This document shows positions 37,691-47,717 of a stretch of DNA of 64,000 nt, one piece after another (position 1 is the stretch's first letter; each line of letters begins with the position of its first letter). A model generated the notes under the pieces. It had not been told where the DNA came from and did not search any database. It saw nothing but the letters and a program-made list of their open reading frames with translations. Origin of the DNA: Aquiluna borgnonia (GTDB lineage Bacteria; Actinomycetota; Actinomycetes; Actinomycetales; Microbacteriaceae). The stretch lies in contig NZ_CP054056.1 in NCBI RefSeq assembly GCF_013283855.1, positions 868,001 through 932,000 of the forward strand. The letters are read 5' to 3'. Position numbers and translations under genes: made by a program.

Positions 37691-37712
37691 GCCCTCAAGA
37701 GTGGAGTCAATT

Positions 37713-37752
37713 GATTGAATTTAGTGAAACAGTAAGTAAACGACTGGTGAAC
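37713..37752 (-). promoter_or_regulatory. PHO-box-like tandem 11-bp repeats before pstC
   Basis: On the minus strand heptamers begin exactly every 11 bases: GTTCACC (from 37752), GTTTACT (37741), GTTTCAC (37730) and TTCAATC (37719). The first equals the core of the Streptomyces PhoP direct repeat; the others are variants. The spacing and the location 23–62 bases before the pstC start support control by a PhoP-type response regulator under phosphate limitation. Confidence 0.7.
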
Positions 37753-37764
37753 TGCTTTTGATGT

Positions 37765-38142
37765 TCAAGCAAATGTTGCGGGGACTCCAGTCCAAATCTG
37801 CTGCATTCGAACCAGCATCACCACAACAGTCAGGACGCCGGCCCCAAGCACAACGGTAGACCAGCGACTGCGCTCAACCAGAGCCCATATCATCGCCGCA
37901 ACTGGGACAAAAATAGCCACCAGCAGATAGCCGAAAAACTCCCAGGTGTCGACCACGGCCCGCTGTCCCAATACCACCAAGGTAATGGAGGCGATCAGCT
38001 GCATCAGAAGCCCAAATTCACTCACTGCCGTAAGCGCCAGTGAGAACCCTGAGGGTCGGCGACCAATAAGGCCAAGCAGCACCAGTAACAACCCGGCCCC
38101 AAGGCCAAACCAGACCTGCGCCAAATACCACCACTCAAGCAC
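37765..38142 (-). CDS. Hypothetical four-segment membrane protein after truB
   Basis: A 125-residue membrane protein of unknown function. Four hydrophobic segments: about 5–22, 35–57, 63–83 and 90–110. The open frame continues upstream through truB, but translation from GTG 38142, eight bases before the truB stop, gives a sensible protein (LEWWYLAQVWFGLGAG). Coupling to truB is likely. The C-terminus reads MLVRMQQIWTGVP. It ends 12 bases before the PHO-box-like repeats. Confidence 0.65.
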   Translation of the reverse strand: MLEWWYLAQVWFGLGAGLLLVLLGLIGRRPSGFSLALTAVSEFGLLMQLIASITLVVLGQRAVVDTWEFFGYLLVAIFVPVAAMIWALVERSRWSTVVLGAGVLTVVVMLVRMQQIWTGVPATFA

Positions 38143-39001
38143 TAAATACCTCCGGGAAGACCACCATAGATTTGTGCTGTGACCCGGCAGGTTCCAAAAT
38201 GGCCAGCAGATCACCCTGCCAAAGACCTGCAAATGTCCCAGAACTGCCAGCTGAAATCCTCTTGCCGTGAACGACATCCCTGGCCTGATTCGCATTGAGT
38301 TCAATCAAGGGAAATACTTCACGAGCTGCATCCACCAAAGAAAGTGGATGAATGTCGCCATCCAGTACTGAGGCGTCTTTCACGTCAAAGTTTCCGATTT
38401 GGGTTCGCCGAAGGGCTCGAAGGTGCCCGCCTACTCCCAGGGCGACTCCGATATCTCTAGCCAGCGCTCTGATGTAGGTCCCGGAGGAGCAGTGAACCTC
38501 GACGTCAAACTCGATAAGACCGGAGTCATGCCGAATATTTGAGGTGAGATGAAAGTCAAAAATTGTTACCGGACGAGACTTGAGTTCGACCTCATGCCCC
38601 TGTCGCACCAAATCATAGGAGCGCTTGCCATCAACCTTTATCGCGCTAACCGAGGATGGCACCTGAGAGATGTCACCCCTGAGCAGGGCGATCTGGGATT
38701 GAATGTCTGCCTCGCCAAGGTGCGAGGCGTCAGCCGAAAAAACAATTTCACCTTCGGCATCATCAGTATGGGTGGCCTGGCCAAGACGAATCGTCGCGCT
38801 GTATCTCTTATCCGAACCTGAGATAAATTGCAAAAGTTTGGTGCCGCTGTCCACCCCGAGGACCAACAGACCGGTTGCCATCGGGTCCAACGTTCCCGCG
38901 TGACCTATCTTTCGGGTCCCCATAATGCCGCGCAGTTTGGCAACGACATCGTGCGAGGTCCAGCCCGGTTGCTTATCGATCAGCACCAGAGACCCGGCCA
39001 C
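38135..39001 (-). CDS. truB: tRNA pseudouridine(55) synthase
   Basis: Forms pseudouridine 55 in tRNA, 288 residues. The catalytic aspartate is in GHAGTLDPMATGLLVLGV; VDGKRSYDLVRQG and CSSGTYIRALARDIG are also typical. The C-terminal part is the PUA-like domain. GTG 39001 overlaps the rbfA stop by one base (TAGTG). Confidence 0.96.
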   Translation of the reverse strand: MAGSLVLIDKQPGWTSHDVVAKLRGIMGTRKIGHAGTLDPMATGLLVLGVDSGTKLLQFISGSDKRYSATIRLGQATHTDDAEGEIVFSADASHLGEADIQSQIALLRGDISQVPSSVSAIKVDGKRSYDLVRQGHEVELKSRPVTIFDFHLTSNIRHDSGLIEFDVEVHCSSGTYIRALARDIGVALGVGGHLRALRRTQIGNFDVKDASVLDGDIHPLSLVDAAREVFPLIELNANQARDVVHGKRISAGSSGTFAGLWQGDLLAILEPAGSQHKSMVVFPEVFSA

Positions 39002-39432
39002 TAGTCCTCCAGGTTTTTAGGCTTGATGTAGGGGTCAGCTTCGCCGGCCGGTTGGGCGTTTTTGGAAAGTTGCTCAACCTCTTTATCCCTGCGCTTGGCC
39101 TCCGCTAGAAGATCAGCGAGGGCACCTGCGGATGCCGGCATCTCATCGTGAACCAATTCGATAGTCGGTGTCACCCTGATGCCCAACTGTCTGCCGATGG
39201 CTCCGCGAAGTTTTCCCTTGTTGCGCTCCAAAATTTCCTTGGACTGCTCCAACTCCTCTGTCCCGCCAAGCACCGTGTAAAACAGTCTTGCCTGCGTGAG
39301 GTCGGGAGTTACCCGGACATCGGTTATGGTTACAAATCCCAGATCCGGATCCTTCACAACTTCAACCAGTGCCTCGGCTGCGAGGACCTTGATGCGCTCC
39401 CCCAGCCTTCGAGCACGTGCGTGATCAACCAC
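39001..39432 (-). CDS. rbfA: Ribosome-binding factor A
   Basis: 30S maturation factor of 143 residues with the KH-like fold (RVTPDLTQARLFYTVLGG, then LRGAIGRQLGIRVTPTIELV). It has a charged C-terminal tail. GTG 39432 overlaps the infB stop (TAGTG), continuing the chain of one-base couplings in nusA–ylxR–infB–rbfA–truB. Confidence 0.95.
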   Translation of the reverse strand: MVDHARARRLGERIKVLAAEALVEVVKDPDLGFVTITDVRVTPDLTQARLFYTVLGGTEELEQSKEILERNKGKLRGAIGRQLGIRVTPTIELVHDEMPASAGALADLLAEAKRRDKEVEQLSKNAQPAGEADPYIKPKNLED

Positions 39433-42041
39433 TAGACCCTCGGCTTCTCGACCATCTCGTAGGTTTCAATAACGTCATCCACCAGAATGTCGTTGAAGTC
39501 ACCCAGTCCGATACCACACTCGTAGTCGGTCTTGACTTCGGTCGCATCGTCCTTGAAGCGCTTGAGCGAGTCGACCTTTAGACCTTCCTTGATCATGACG
39601 CCATCGCGCAGCACTCGGGCCATGGCGTTGCGTCGAATCAAACCGGAGCGCACATAAGAACCAGCAATGGTTCCAAACTTCGAGGACTTGAAGATCTCTC
39701 GAACCTCTGCGGTACCCATTTGCTTCTCTTCGTACTCTGGCTTGAGCATGCCCTTGAGCGAGCTCTCAATGTCGTCCAGCGCGTTGTAGATGACGCTGTA
39801 GAAACGAACGTCGACGCCCTCGCGGTCGGCACGCTCCCGGGCTTTGTTGTCGGGACGCACGTTGAAACCGATGATGACCGCAGAGTCCACGGTTGCCAGG
39901 TTGACGTCCGACTCGGTAATTGCACCAACACCGCGGTGAATGATGCGCAGCTGCACTGAATCGTCCACGACGATCTTGAGCAAGCTGTCCTCCAGAGCCT
40001 CAACAGCACCGGAAACGTCACCCTTGATAATGAGGTTGAGTGACTCGACCTTGCCCTCTTCAAGGGCCTTGGTGAAGTCTTCAAGCGACATCTTCTTGCG
40101 CGTCTTGGCAAGCAGGGCATTGCGATCGGCAGCCTCGCGCTTTTCAGCAATCTGGCGAGCTTGACGCTCATCTTCTGCAACCACAAAGGTGTCTCCAGCG
40201 CGAGGCACCGACTGAAGTCCCAAAACCTGAACAGGTCTGGATGGGAACGCCTTTTCAACAGCCACGCCATTCTCGTCAAACATGGCACGAACGCGACCGT
40301 GAGAGCTTCCAGCCACAATCGCATCTCCAACCTCAAGGGTTCCAGACTGAATCAGGACTGTTGCTACCGAACCACGACCGCGGTCTAGGTTGGCTTCAAT
40401 GGCTACGCCTCGAGCATCCTTGTTAGGGTTAGCCCGCAGGTCTAAGGCCGCATCAGCGGTCAGCAAGACCGCATCGAGCAACTGCTCGATGCCCATGCCC
40501 TTCAAAGCTGAGACGTCAACGAACATAACGTCGCCACCGTATTCCTCGGCCACCAAACCAAACTCGGTTAGCTGTTGGCGAATCTTGGCCGGGTTGGCAC
40601 CTTCTTTGTCGACCTTGTTCACGGCGACAACGATTGGCACCTGGGCAGCCTGGGCGTGGTTCAGCGCCTCAATAGTCTGAGGCATGACGCCGTCATCCGC
40701 CGCTACCACCAAGATGGCAATGTCTGTCACCTGAGTACCGCGAGCACGCATAGCGGTGAAGGCTTCGTGACCCGGGGTGTCAATGAAGGTGATGGCGCGC
40801 TCAATACCCTCGTGCATGGCGTGAACCTGGTAGGCACCGATGTGCTGGGTGATGCCGCCGGCCTCACCTGCCACGACATTGGCGTTTCGAATCGAGTCAA
40901 GCAATTTGGTCTTACCGTGGTCAACGTGACCCATAACGGTTACAACCGGAGGCCTTGGAAGTAGATCCTCGTCATCCTCGTCATCGATATCGGTTGAAAT
41001 GTTGAGACCGAAGCCCTCGAAGAGCTCGCGCTCTTCGTCCTCTGGAGAAACCACCTCAACCTTGTAACCCAGCTCGACGCCGAGAATCTGGAAGGTGTCC
41101 TCATCAAGCGATGCGGTGGCGGTTGCCATCTGCCCAAGGTGGAACAGCACGGTGATCAACTGACCAGCGTTTGCGCCAATCTTGTCGGCAAAGTCCTGGA
41201 TTGAAGATCCCCTGCGAAGACGAACCACTGTGGTTCCGTCGCCGCGAGGCACCATCGCACCGCCAAGGCTCGGAGCCTCTCTCTGCTCAAATTCTTCTCT
41301 CTTGGTTCTCTTCGACTTTCGGTTCTTACTCTTTGAACCACCCTTACCGAAGGCACCTGCGGTGCCAGCACCGCGACCAGCTCGGCCCGCTGGTCCTGGA
41401 CGGCCCGGAGCACCAGCTGATGGAGCACCGAATCCAGGAGCACCGCCCGGGCGAGGTGAACCAAAGCCTGCTCCCGCAGGTCTAGGCGCACCGCCGGGAC
41501 GAGGAGCTCCACCGGGGCGGGGCGCGCCAGCTGGACGCGGTCCACCCTGACCCGGCCTTGGGGCACCGCCGGGGCGAGGACCGCGGCCCATGCCCTGGTT
41601 GGAACTGAAGGGGTTGTTACCAGGGCGAGCCATTGGGCGAGGAATGCCCATGCCCTGGTTGGAGCTAAAAGGATTGTTTCCGGGGCGAGGAATGCCCTGC
41701 AGCGGTGTTGGAGCGGAAGCAGCCGGAGCTGCAGGAGCCGCCGGGGCTGCTGGTGTCGCTGGTGTCGCTGGTGCAGCGGCTGCCGGGGCAGCGGGAGCTG
41801 GAGGCTTCGGAGCCGCTGGGGCTGGGGTTGCCGCTGGAGCTGCTGCTTCTGGCTTTGCTTCGCGCTTGGCAGCTGGCTTCTCGACCTTAGGGAAGGCAGC
41901 GCGCAGCTTTGCCGCTACCGGAGGGGTGATGGTGGAAGAACCACCTTTGACATACTCACCAAGCTCTTCAAGCTTGGATAGAGCGATCTTGGTGTCAATG
42001 CCAAGTTCTTTTGCGAGGTCGTATACGCGTGGAAGCGCCAC
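39432..42041 (-). CDS. infB: Translation initiation factor IF-2
   Basis: GTPase that brings initiator tRNA to the 30S subunit, 869 residues. An N-terminal IF2_N domain ([20 protein letters not shown]) is followed by a long Ala/Pro and Gly/Arg/Pro linker (about residues 60–270) with near-identical copies of [14 protein letters not shown] and many APRPGG units. The G domain has G1 [12 protein letters not shown]3 DTPGH and G4 NKVDK; then domains II–IV. GTG 42041 follows AGGAG, part of which is paired in a hairpin (42050–42074). Confidence 0.97.
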   Translation of the reverse strand: MALPRVYDLAKELGIDTKIALSKLEELGEYVKGGSSTITPPVAAKLRAAFPKVEKPAAKREAKPEAAAPAATPAPAAPKPPAPAAPAAAAPATPATPAAPAAPAAPAASAPTPLQGIPRPGNNPFSSNQGMGIPRPMARPGNNPFSSNQGMGRGPRPGGAPRPGQGGPRPAGAPRPGGAPRPGGAPRPAGAGFGSPRPGGAPGFGAPSAGAPGRPGPAGRAGRGAGTAGAFGKGGSKSKNRKSKRTKREEFEQREAPSLGGAMVPRGDGTTVVRLRRGSSIQDFADKIGANAGQLITVLFHLGQMATATASLDEDTFQILGVELGYKVEVVSPEDEERELFEGFGLNISTDIDDEDDEDLLPRPPVVTVMGHVDHGKTKLLDSIRNANVVAGEAGGITQHIGAYQVHAMHEGIERAITFIDTPGHEAFTAMRARGTQVTDIAILVVAADDGVMPQTIEALNHAQAAQVPIVVAVNKVDKEGANPAKIRQQLTEFGLVAEEYGGDVMFVDVSALKGMGIEQLLDAVLLTADAALDLRANPNKDARGVAIEANLDRGRGSVATVLIQSGTLEVGDAIVAGSSHGRVRAMFDENGVAVEKAFPSRPVQVLGLQSVPRAGDTFVVAEDERQARQIAEKREAADRNALLAKTRKKMSLEDFTKALEEGKVESLNLIIKGDVSGAVEALEDSLLKIVVDDSVQLRIIHRGVGAITESDVNLATVDSAVIIGFNVRPDNKARERADREGVDVRFYSVIYNALDDIESSLKGMLKPEYEEKQMGTAEVREIFKSSKFGTIAGSYVRSGLIRRNAMARVLRDGVMIKEGLKVDSLKRFKDDATEVKTDYECGIGLGDFNDILVDDVIETYEMVEKPRV
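41441..41700 (-). repeat. In-frame repeats in the IF-2 linker
   Basis: Two copies of a 14-residue unit ([14 protein letters not shown]) lie at about 41580–41700, their DNA differing at several third positions, followed by a run of APRPGG-type hexapeptides at about 41440–41560. Such low-complexity linkers are usual in actinobacterial IF-2; the synonymous differences show the units are not a recent duplication. Confidence 0.7.
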
Positions 42042-42049
42042 TTATTTCT

Positions 42050-42074
42050 CCTGTTCAGGGCCTCCCTGAACAGG
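42050..42074 (-). promoter_or_regulatory. Hairpin covering the infB ribosome binding site
   Basis: Perfect 11-bp arms CCTGTTCAGGG (42050–42060) and CCCTGAACAGG (42064–42074) with a three-base loop. On the minus strand the 3' arm ends AACAGG and the next bases are AGAAATAAGTG, so three bases of the AGGAG site for infB are inside the stem. It could lower or regulate infB translation. No T-run, so not a terminator. Confidence 0.65.
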
Positions 42075-42097
42075 CAGGCCTTAGTTGTGAGTGGGTC

Positions 42098-42367
42098 TCA
42101 TTTCGAGGTACTCATCGTGTTTCCAGCATCATTTCTTGCCTGTCTGTGCCAGGCCTCAAATTCGGTGATGACCACCGAGCCCAAGGCTTTTGTGAACCCA
42201 TTTCGAGAAATTGCCAGCTCCGCACATTGGAAGTGAAACCAAACTCCCCTGCCGAGAAGACTTTTTTGGTCATCCGGAACAAGGAGCCCGTTTTGACTAA
42301 CAGCACGAAACAAGGCGCTTCTCGAATCGCGTCGGCGACAGCCAACGCAGGTTCTTGTTGGCTCCAT
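42098..42367 (-). CDS. ylxR: YlxR family RNA-binding protein
   Basis: An 89-residue DUF448/YlxR protein. Family motifs are RTCVGCRRRDSRSALFR and GRGVWFHFQCAELAI. The role is uncertain; YlxR-type proteins bind nucleic acid and in some species affect transcription or RNase P. ATG 42367 gives the usual EPTRTCVGC start; TTG 42385 is possible. It lies between nusA (24 bases) and infB. Confidence 0.9.
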   Translation of the reverse strand: MEPTRTCVGCRRRDSRSALFRAVSQNGLLVPDDQKSLLGRGVWFHFQCAELAISRNGFTKALGSVVITEFEAWHRQARNDAGNTMSTSK

Positions 42368-42391
42368 ACTAGGCCATGGGACCAAGGAGCA

Positions 42392-43369
42392 CTAGCCCTC
42401 GAGGATCGAATCGGGCTGAATGTCAATCTTGGCGCCGGTTAGCTTGGCGGCCAATCTGGCATTCTGACCCTCTTTGCCGATCGCTAGCGAGAGCTGGAAA
42501 TCCGGGACCAGCACACGGACTGCCTTGGTTGCAGCGTCGATGACAAAGGCGTCGGAAACTCTTGCGGGAGACAGTGCGTGGGCAACGAAACGAGCCAAAT
42601 CTTCGTTGAAGTCCACGACATCAATTTTTTCCTCGTTGAGTTCCGCAGATACCGCTCTCACTCGCTGGCCCAACTCGCCGATGCATGCTCCCTTGGCGTT
42701 GATTCCTGGCTCCTTGGCGATGACCGCGATCTTGGTGCGGTGTCCGGCCTCCCTTGCCACAGAGGCAATCTCGACTTGACCGGAGGCAACCTCGGGAACC
42801 TCTAGGGCGAACAGTTTTCGCACCAGACCCGGGTGAGTTCTTGAAACGGTAATCTGAGGTCCGCGCGGTCCCCGCTGCACCGAAGTTACATAGACCCTGA
42901 TTCGGGTGCCGTGCGCGTAATTCTCCCCGGGAACCTGCTCCTCCGGAGGCATAAGAGCCTCAATGGAGCCCAGGTTCACATAGACCATGTTTGACCTAGA
43001 GCCCTGCTGAATTACACCGGCAACGATATCGCCCTCGCGCCCCTTGAATTCTCCGAGCAATCCCTCGTCGGCTATCTCCCTCATGCGCTGGGCAATAACC
43101 TGCTTGGCCGCATAGGCAGCAACCCGACCAAAGCCCTCTGGGGTGACATCTTTTTCGCCAATTTGCTCGCCCGACTCATCAAGTTCGGGGGCTAGCACGG
43201 TAACGTGTCCGGTTTTGCGGTCGAGCTGAGCCCTCGGGCCCTTGGCGTGATCTTGAGAATTCTTGAGATAAGCGGCCAAAATCGCGGCTTCGATGATGTT
43301 TACCAAATCATCGAATGGAATCTCTTTTTCACGCTCTAAAAGGCGTAACACCGAAATGTCGATGTCCAT
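42392..43369 (-). CDS. nusA: Transcription termination/antitermination factor NusA
   Basis: RNA polymerase-binding factor of 325 residues. N-terminal domain (LEREKEIPFDDLVNIIEAAI), S1 domain (GDIVAGVIQQGSRSNMVYVN) and two KH domains with AKEPGINAKGACIGELGQRV and LSLAIGKEGQNARLAAKL. It lacks C-terminal acidic repeats, as usual in actinobacteria. ATG 43369. Immediately upstream is proS, not rimP. Confidence 0.96.
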   Translation of the reverse strand: MDIDISVLRLLEREKEIPFDDLVNIIEAAILAAYLKNSQDHAKGPRAQLDRKTGHVTVLAPELDESGEQIGEKDVTPEGFGRVAAYAAKQVIAQRMREIADEGLLGEFKGREGDIVAGVIQQGSRSNMVYVNLGSIEALMPPEEQVPGENYAHGTRIRVYVTSVQRGPRGPQITVSRTHPGLVRKLFALEVPEVASGQVEIASVAREAGHRTKIAVIAKEPGINAKGACIGELGQRVRAVSAELNEEKIDVVDFNEDLARFVAHALSPARVSDAFVIDAATKAVRVLVPDFQLSLAIGKEGQNARLAAKLTGAKIDIQPDSILEG

Positions 43370-43389
43370 TTGCCGCTCCTTGTGTTCTG

Positions 43390-45162
43390 TTATGACCGCG
43401 CAGCCATTAGCTGAGCTACTGCAGATTCTAGCTTTACCTGGACGCGCTCGCCGCTGCGTCTATTCCACAGCTCCACCTCGCCATCTGCTACCCCGCGGCC
43501 GCAGATGATGATCCAAGGGACACCAATTAGCTCTGCATCCGCGAACTTGACCCCGGGGCTGACCTTTTGGCGATCGTCTAGCATGGCGGAAAGTCCGAGA
43601 GCTTCAGCCTCAGCGGCCAGCTTCTCGGCAGCTAGGAAAGGCTCTTCGTCCTTGCCTGCGGCAATGATGTGAACATCTGCGGGGGCGACTGCCTCCGGCC
43701 AGATCAGGCCGTTGGTGTCATTATTAGCCTCGGCAATTACCGCGACCAATCGAGTCACTCCGATTCCATAGGAGCCCATGGTAACCGTCACGAGCTTGCC
43801 ATTTTCATCTAGCACCTTGAGATCCAGCGCCTCTGCGTACTTGCGGCCGAGCTGGAAGACGTGACCGATCTCTATACCGCGAGCAAGCTCGAGAGGCCCC
43901 GAGCCATCCGGGGCCGGGTCTCCGGCTCGAATCTCGGCAATATCTGCAATGCCGTCCGCCTCAAAGTCTCTGCCGTAGGTGAGGTTCCAGACATGGTGCT
44001 GGTCCACATTTGCACCGGTAATCCATGCGCTTCCCCTGGCAATTCTTGGGTCGAGCAGATAGCGAATACCGCTTGCAGCCTTCTCACCGAGGAACTGAGC
44101 CCCGGCTTGAACCGGACCGATGTAGCCCTTGACCAGCTGCGGGAACTTAGCGAAGTCTGCCTCCGTCGCAGCCTCGACCTCATTGGGGCCAAACCATGCC
44201 TCGGCGCGCTTCTGGTCAACCTCGCGATCTCCAGGAACACCGACCACAACCAGCTCTCGCTTGCCCTCCGGTGAGGTGAGTGCCAGCACCACATTCTTCA
44301 GGGTGTCAGCAGCGCTCCACGGACCTGATGCCCTGGGGTGAGCTTGATTTGAGTAGTCAACCAAGGTGGCAATGGTTGGGGTGTTTGGGGAAGGGTGGGT
44401 TTCAGCGGCTGGATTCTTAGAGCCGTCAACATCCGCCGCAACTGCAAAGCGCACAGCCTCAACGTTTGCGGCAAATCCGCCCGGTGAGCGAACAAAGGTG
44501 TCCTCGCCGATTTCTGAGGGGTTTAGAAATTCCTCAGATTTTGAGCCGCCCATGGCACCGGCATCTGCCTTAACAACTGCATACTCAACACCAAGTCGCT
44601 GGAAAATGCGCTCGTAGGCATCACGCTGCGCCTGATAGCTAGCGGCCAAACCCTCATCCGAAACATCAAAGGAGTAGGCGTCCTTCATTACAAATTCACG
44701 TCCGCGAAGCAGGCCCGCCCTAGGTCTTGCCTCATCTCGGTACTTGTTCTGAATCTGGTAGATACACAGCGGCAGGTCTTTGTAGGAGGTGTAAAGGTCC
44801 TTCACCAAAAGGGTGAAGACCTCCTCGTGAGTTGGGGCAAGCAGGTAATCGGCCTTTTTGCGGTCCTGAAGCCTAAAGAGATTGTCGCCGTATTCTTCCC
44901 AGCGACCGGTGGCCTCGTAGGGTTCGCGTGGCAGCAGGGCTGGAAAGAAAACTTCCTGCGCTCCAGCATTGGCCATCTCTTCGCGCACAATCTTTTCGAT
45001 CTTGGCCTTGACCATCAGTCCCAGTGGCAGCCAGGTAAAAATACCCGGCGCGTTCTTGCGAATGTATCCAGCTCTCACCAAAAGGCGGTGGCTATCGACC
45101 TCAGCATCAGCTGGATCTTCTCGAAGCGTGCGGAGAAATAGTGAGCTCAGGCGAATAGGCAT
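43390..45162 (-). CDS. proS: Proline–tRNA ligase
   Basis: Class II synthetase of 590 residues, bacterial type with an editing insertion (about 225–400) between motifs 2 and 3. Motif 2 region is [17 protein letters not shown] and motif 3 [15 protein letters not shown]. The C-terminal anticodon-binding domain follows. ATG 45162. It stands directly before nusA, with only 20 bases between, where rimP is normally found. Confidence 0.96.
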   Translation of the reverse strand: MPIRLSSLFLRTLREDPADAEVDSHRLLVRAGYIRKNAPGIFTWLPLGLMVKAKIEKIVREEMANAGAQEVFFPALLPREPYEATGRWEEYGDNLFRLQDRKKADYLLAPTHEEVFTLLVKDLYTSYKDLPLCIYQIQNKYRDEARPRAGLLRGREFVMKDAYSFDVSDEGLAASYQAQRDAYERIFQRLGVEYAVVKADAGAMGGSKSEEFLNPSEIGEDTFVRSPGGFAANVEAVRFAVAADVDGSKNPAAETHPSPNTPTIATLVDYSNQAHPRASGPWSAADTLKNVVLALTSPEGKRELVVVGVPGDREVDQKRAEAWFGPNEVEAATEADFAKFPQLVKGYIGPVQAGAQFLGEKAASGIRYLLDPRIARGSAWITGANVDQHHVWNLTYGRDFEADGIADIAEIRAGDPAPDGSGPLELARGIEIGHVFQLGRKYAEALDLKVLDENGKLVTVTMGSYGIGVTRLVAVIAEANNDTNGLIWPEAVAPADVHIIAAGKDEEPFLAAEKLAAEAEALGLSAMLDDRQKVSPGVKFADAELIGVPWIIICGRGVADGEVELWNRRSGERVQVKLESAVAQLMAARS

Positions 45163-45176
45163 GGGCTCAATGTTAG

Positions 45177-46334
45177 CTACTTGTCAGCGACCATTACCTG
45201 AGCTGTACCAAGAATGCTGGGGTCCATCTCCGCTGCAATTCGGTTTGCCTCTTCGATCAAAGTTGCAACAATCTCACTCTCGGGAACGGTCTTGACGACC
45301 TCCCCCTTCACAAAGATCTGGCCCTTGCCATTACCCGAGGCAACACCAAGATCCGCTTCTCTGGCTTCGCCGGGACCGTTCACCACACAGCCCATGACGG
45401 CAACTCGGATCGGAACGGTCAAGTGCTGCAGTCCCTCGGTCACATTGTTTGCAAGGGTGTAGACATCGACTTGAGCACGCCCACAGCTCGGGCAAGAAAC
45501 AATCTCCAGCTTTCTTGGGCGAAGGTTGAGGGACTCGAGGATCTGAGAGCCGACCTTGATTTCTTCAACCGGCGGGGCTGAAAGGGAAACTCGAATGGTG
45601 TCGCCGATACCCTTGGCCAGGAGGGCGCCAAAGGCAACGGAAGACTTGATGGTTCCCTGAAAGGCCGGACCCGCCTCGGTTACCCCAAGGTGAAGCGGCC
45701 AGTCTCCACGCTCCGATAGCAGCTCATAGGCCTTCACCATGACAACTGGGTCGTTGTGCTTGACAGAAATTTTGAAGTCGTGGAAGTCGTGCTCTTCGAA
45801 CAGGCTCGCCTCCCAAACTGCAGACTCAACAAGAGCCTCAGGGGTGGCCTTGCCGTACTTCTCCAGAAGACGTGGGTCCAGTGAGCCAGCATTGACGCCG
45901 ATGCGAATTGAAACTCCCGCGGCTTTTGCGGCCCTGGCAATTTCGCCAACCTGGTCGTCGAACTTGCGAATGTTTCCAGGGTTCACACGGACCGCGCCAC
46001 AGCCGGCATCAATTGCTTGAAACACGTACTTGGGCTGGAAGTGGATGTCCGCGATGACTGGAATCTGAGAGCGCTTCGCGATGATGGGAAGTCGATCGGC
46101 GTCATCCTGAGAAGGAACCGCCACGCGCACAATGTCGCAGCCGGAAGCCGTTAGCTCCGCAATCTGCTGCAGGGTCGCATTCACATCGGTGGTTGGAGTG
46201 GTGGTCATGGACTGCACGGAGATGGGGGCATCGCCACCGACCGCAACCTTCCCCACCATGATCTGGCGGGTCTTTCGGCGCGGAGCCAAAGTTGGTGGAG
46301 GAGTTTTTGGAAGACCAAGGTTTACGGCTGGCAA
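45177..46334 (-). CDS. ispG: (E)-4-hydroxy-3-methylbut-2-enyl-diphosphate synthase
   Basis: 4Fe-4S enzyme of the MEP isoprenoid pathway, 385 residues. Cluster cysteines are in [12 protein letters not shown] and [11 protein letters not shown]; the TIM-barrel part contains [15 protein letters not shown] and [13 protein letters not shown]. It starts at TTG 46334 behind AGGGA. The order dxr–rseP-like–ispG is conserved in actinobacteria and puts two MEP steps in one locus. Confidence 0.95.
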   Translation of the reverse strand: MPAVNLGLPKTPPPTLAPRRKTRQIMVGKVAVGGDAPISVQSMTTTPTTDVNATLQQIAELTASGCDIVRVAVPSQDDADRLPIIAKRSQIPVIADIHFQPKYVFQAIDAGCGAVRVNPGNIRKFDDQVGEIARAAKAAGVSIRIGVNAGSLDPRLLEKYGKATPEALVESAVWEASLFEEHDFHDFKISVKHNDPVVMVKAYELLSERGDWPLHLGVTEAGPAFQGTIKSSVAFGALLAKGIGDTIRVSLSAPPVEEIKVGSQILESLNLRPRKLEIVSCPSCGRAQVDVYTLANNVTEGLQHLTVPIRVAVMGCVVNGPGEAREADLGVASGNGKGQIFVKGEVVKTVPESEIVATLIEEANRIAAEMDPSILGTAQVMVADK

Positions 46335-46388
46335 TGTTGTCCCTTCATACTGCCCACAAGCATAAACAGCTCAGCTGAAACTTTGTTC

Positions 46389-47690
46389 CTAGCCCAGCGA
46401 GATTGGATTGAGTATGTCGGCCAGGATCACCAAAATTCCAACGGCTATTAAGACCAGCCACATCGAATACGCCAGCGGGAGAGCTTTGGCGTTGTCAATC
46501 GCACCGGGGTCTGCTTTGCCCAAAATCCGGTAGGTGCGGCGCTTGATTGACTCGTAGATTGCTCCCAGCACGTGACCGCCATCGAGCGGTAGAAGCGGAA
46601 TCAAATTGAAGGCGAACAGCGCGAGATTAAGTGACCCCAGCAGCATCAGCAAAGTGGCAAGTTTGGATTCCAGGGGGATGTTTGCAGATCCAACCTCCCC
46701 GGCAATCTGACCCACTCCAACAATGGAGACCACTCCAGCTGGGTCTCGCTCGCTGAAACCCAAGGTGGACGCCGCTACCGCCCAAACCTCCTGGGGCAAT
46801 CGCAGAATGAAATCAAAGGTTGATCTTGTGGCATCAAATGCATAACTCGTCGCTTCGGTGAGCGGCAAGGGGACATTTTGAGGCTGAAGTATTACACCGA
46901 TCAGCGGGCGAAATTCGGTGATGGGAGCTCCAGCCTCATCGCGCTGAACCTCCCCGTTTTGGGAGTAAACCGGACGCTCGGTGAAAATAGGGGTCAGCGT
47001 CACAAACACCAGCTCATCCCCGCGCCTCACCTCAAGCGTTGAGCTGGCACCCAGATTCTGATTGAAGCCGTCAATAATCTCTTCCCACTGGGAGACCATC
47101 TGCCCGTTGACGCCCACCACCACATCGCCGGGCATTAGACCTGCCTGGGCAGCCGGAGACAGCGGCGCTTCCGAGGGGCAATTACCTTCGATGTCAACCT
47201 CTGTGCACTGAGCGACCCCATCGATAGTGAGGCTGTTTTGCATAGTCCCAATGCCTGCGAGCGCCGAGACTATAAGCACGAAGCCCAGGATCAGATTCAT
47301 AACGGGTCCGCCGAGCATGACGACGATTTTCTTCCAGGGGCTCAGTTGATGGAATTGACGACCATTATCTGATTCGGAAATCTCTTCGCGCTCAGCATTA
47401 CGGGCTTCTGCAATCCAGCGCGCGAAAGGTCCCCTGGCTGGTTTTTTCTCGGGTGGGAACATGCCGGTCATCAAGATGTAGCCGCCAAGCGGAATCGCCT
47501 TGATGCCAAATTCCGTCTCACCCCTGCGCCAAGACTTGACCGTCGGACCGAACCCAACCATGAATTGCTTGACGCGAACATTGAAGTATTTCGCCGGTAG
47601 GTAGTGACCCAGCTCATGAAGGCCGATGGAAAGCGCTATGCCGACAACTACCACCAGGATTCCGGCGAGGTAGGAAATTACGTCAAGCAT
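46389..47690 (-). CDS. Site-2 protease, RseP/Rip1 type (M50)
   Basis: Intramembrane zinc protease of 433 residues. The active site is GLHELGHYLPAK in the first membrane segment; the third ligand aspartate is in NLIPLLPLDGGHV near the C-terminus. One PDZ domain lies between (AGLMPGDVVVGVNGQMV). In mycobacteria the homologue Rip1 degrades anti-sigma factors. Whether it acts on the membrane partner of the ECF factor at 61.5 kb is an open idea. Confidence 0.94.
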   Translation of the reverse strand: MLDVISYLAGILVVVVGIALSIGLHELGHYLPAKYFNVRVKQFMVGFGPTVKSWRRGETEFGIKAIPLGGYILMTGMFPPEKKPARGPFARWIAEARNAEREEISESDNGRQFHQLSPWKKIVVMLGGPVMNLILGFVLIVSALAGIGTMQNSLTIDGVAQCTEVDIEGNCPSEAPLSPAAQAGLMPGDVVVGVNGQMVSQWEEIIDGFNQNLGASSTLEVRRGDELVFVTLTPIFTERPVYSQNGEVQRDEAGAPITEFRPLIGVILQPQNVPLPLTEATSYAFDATRSTFDFILRLPQEVWAVAASTLGFSERDPAGVVSIVGVGQIAGEVGSANIPLESKLATLLMLLGSLNLALFAFNLIPLLPLDGGHVLGAIYESIKRRTYRILGKADPGAIDNAKALPLAYSMWLVLIAVGILVILADILNPISLG

Positions 47691-47717
47691 TCCTCAAGGC
47701 TAACCCAGGGCGGAGAC

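Noticed and set aside
39638-40336. Long minus-strand open frame inside infB
   Set aside because: It is an alternative frame of the conserved IF-2 G-domain region, Arg/Ser rich and without family features.
41441-41700. CRISPR or mobile repeat array
   Set aside because: The repeats are in frame, code for Pro/Gly/Ala-rich linker of IF-2 and differ at third codon positions.
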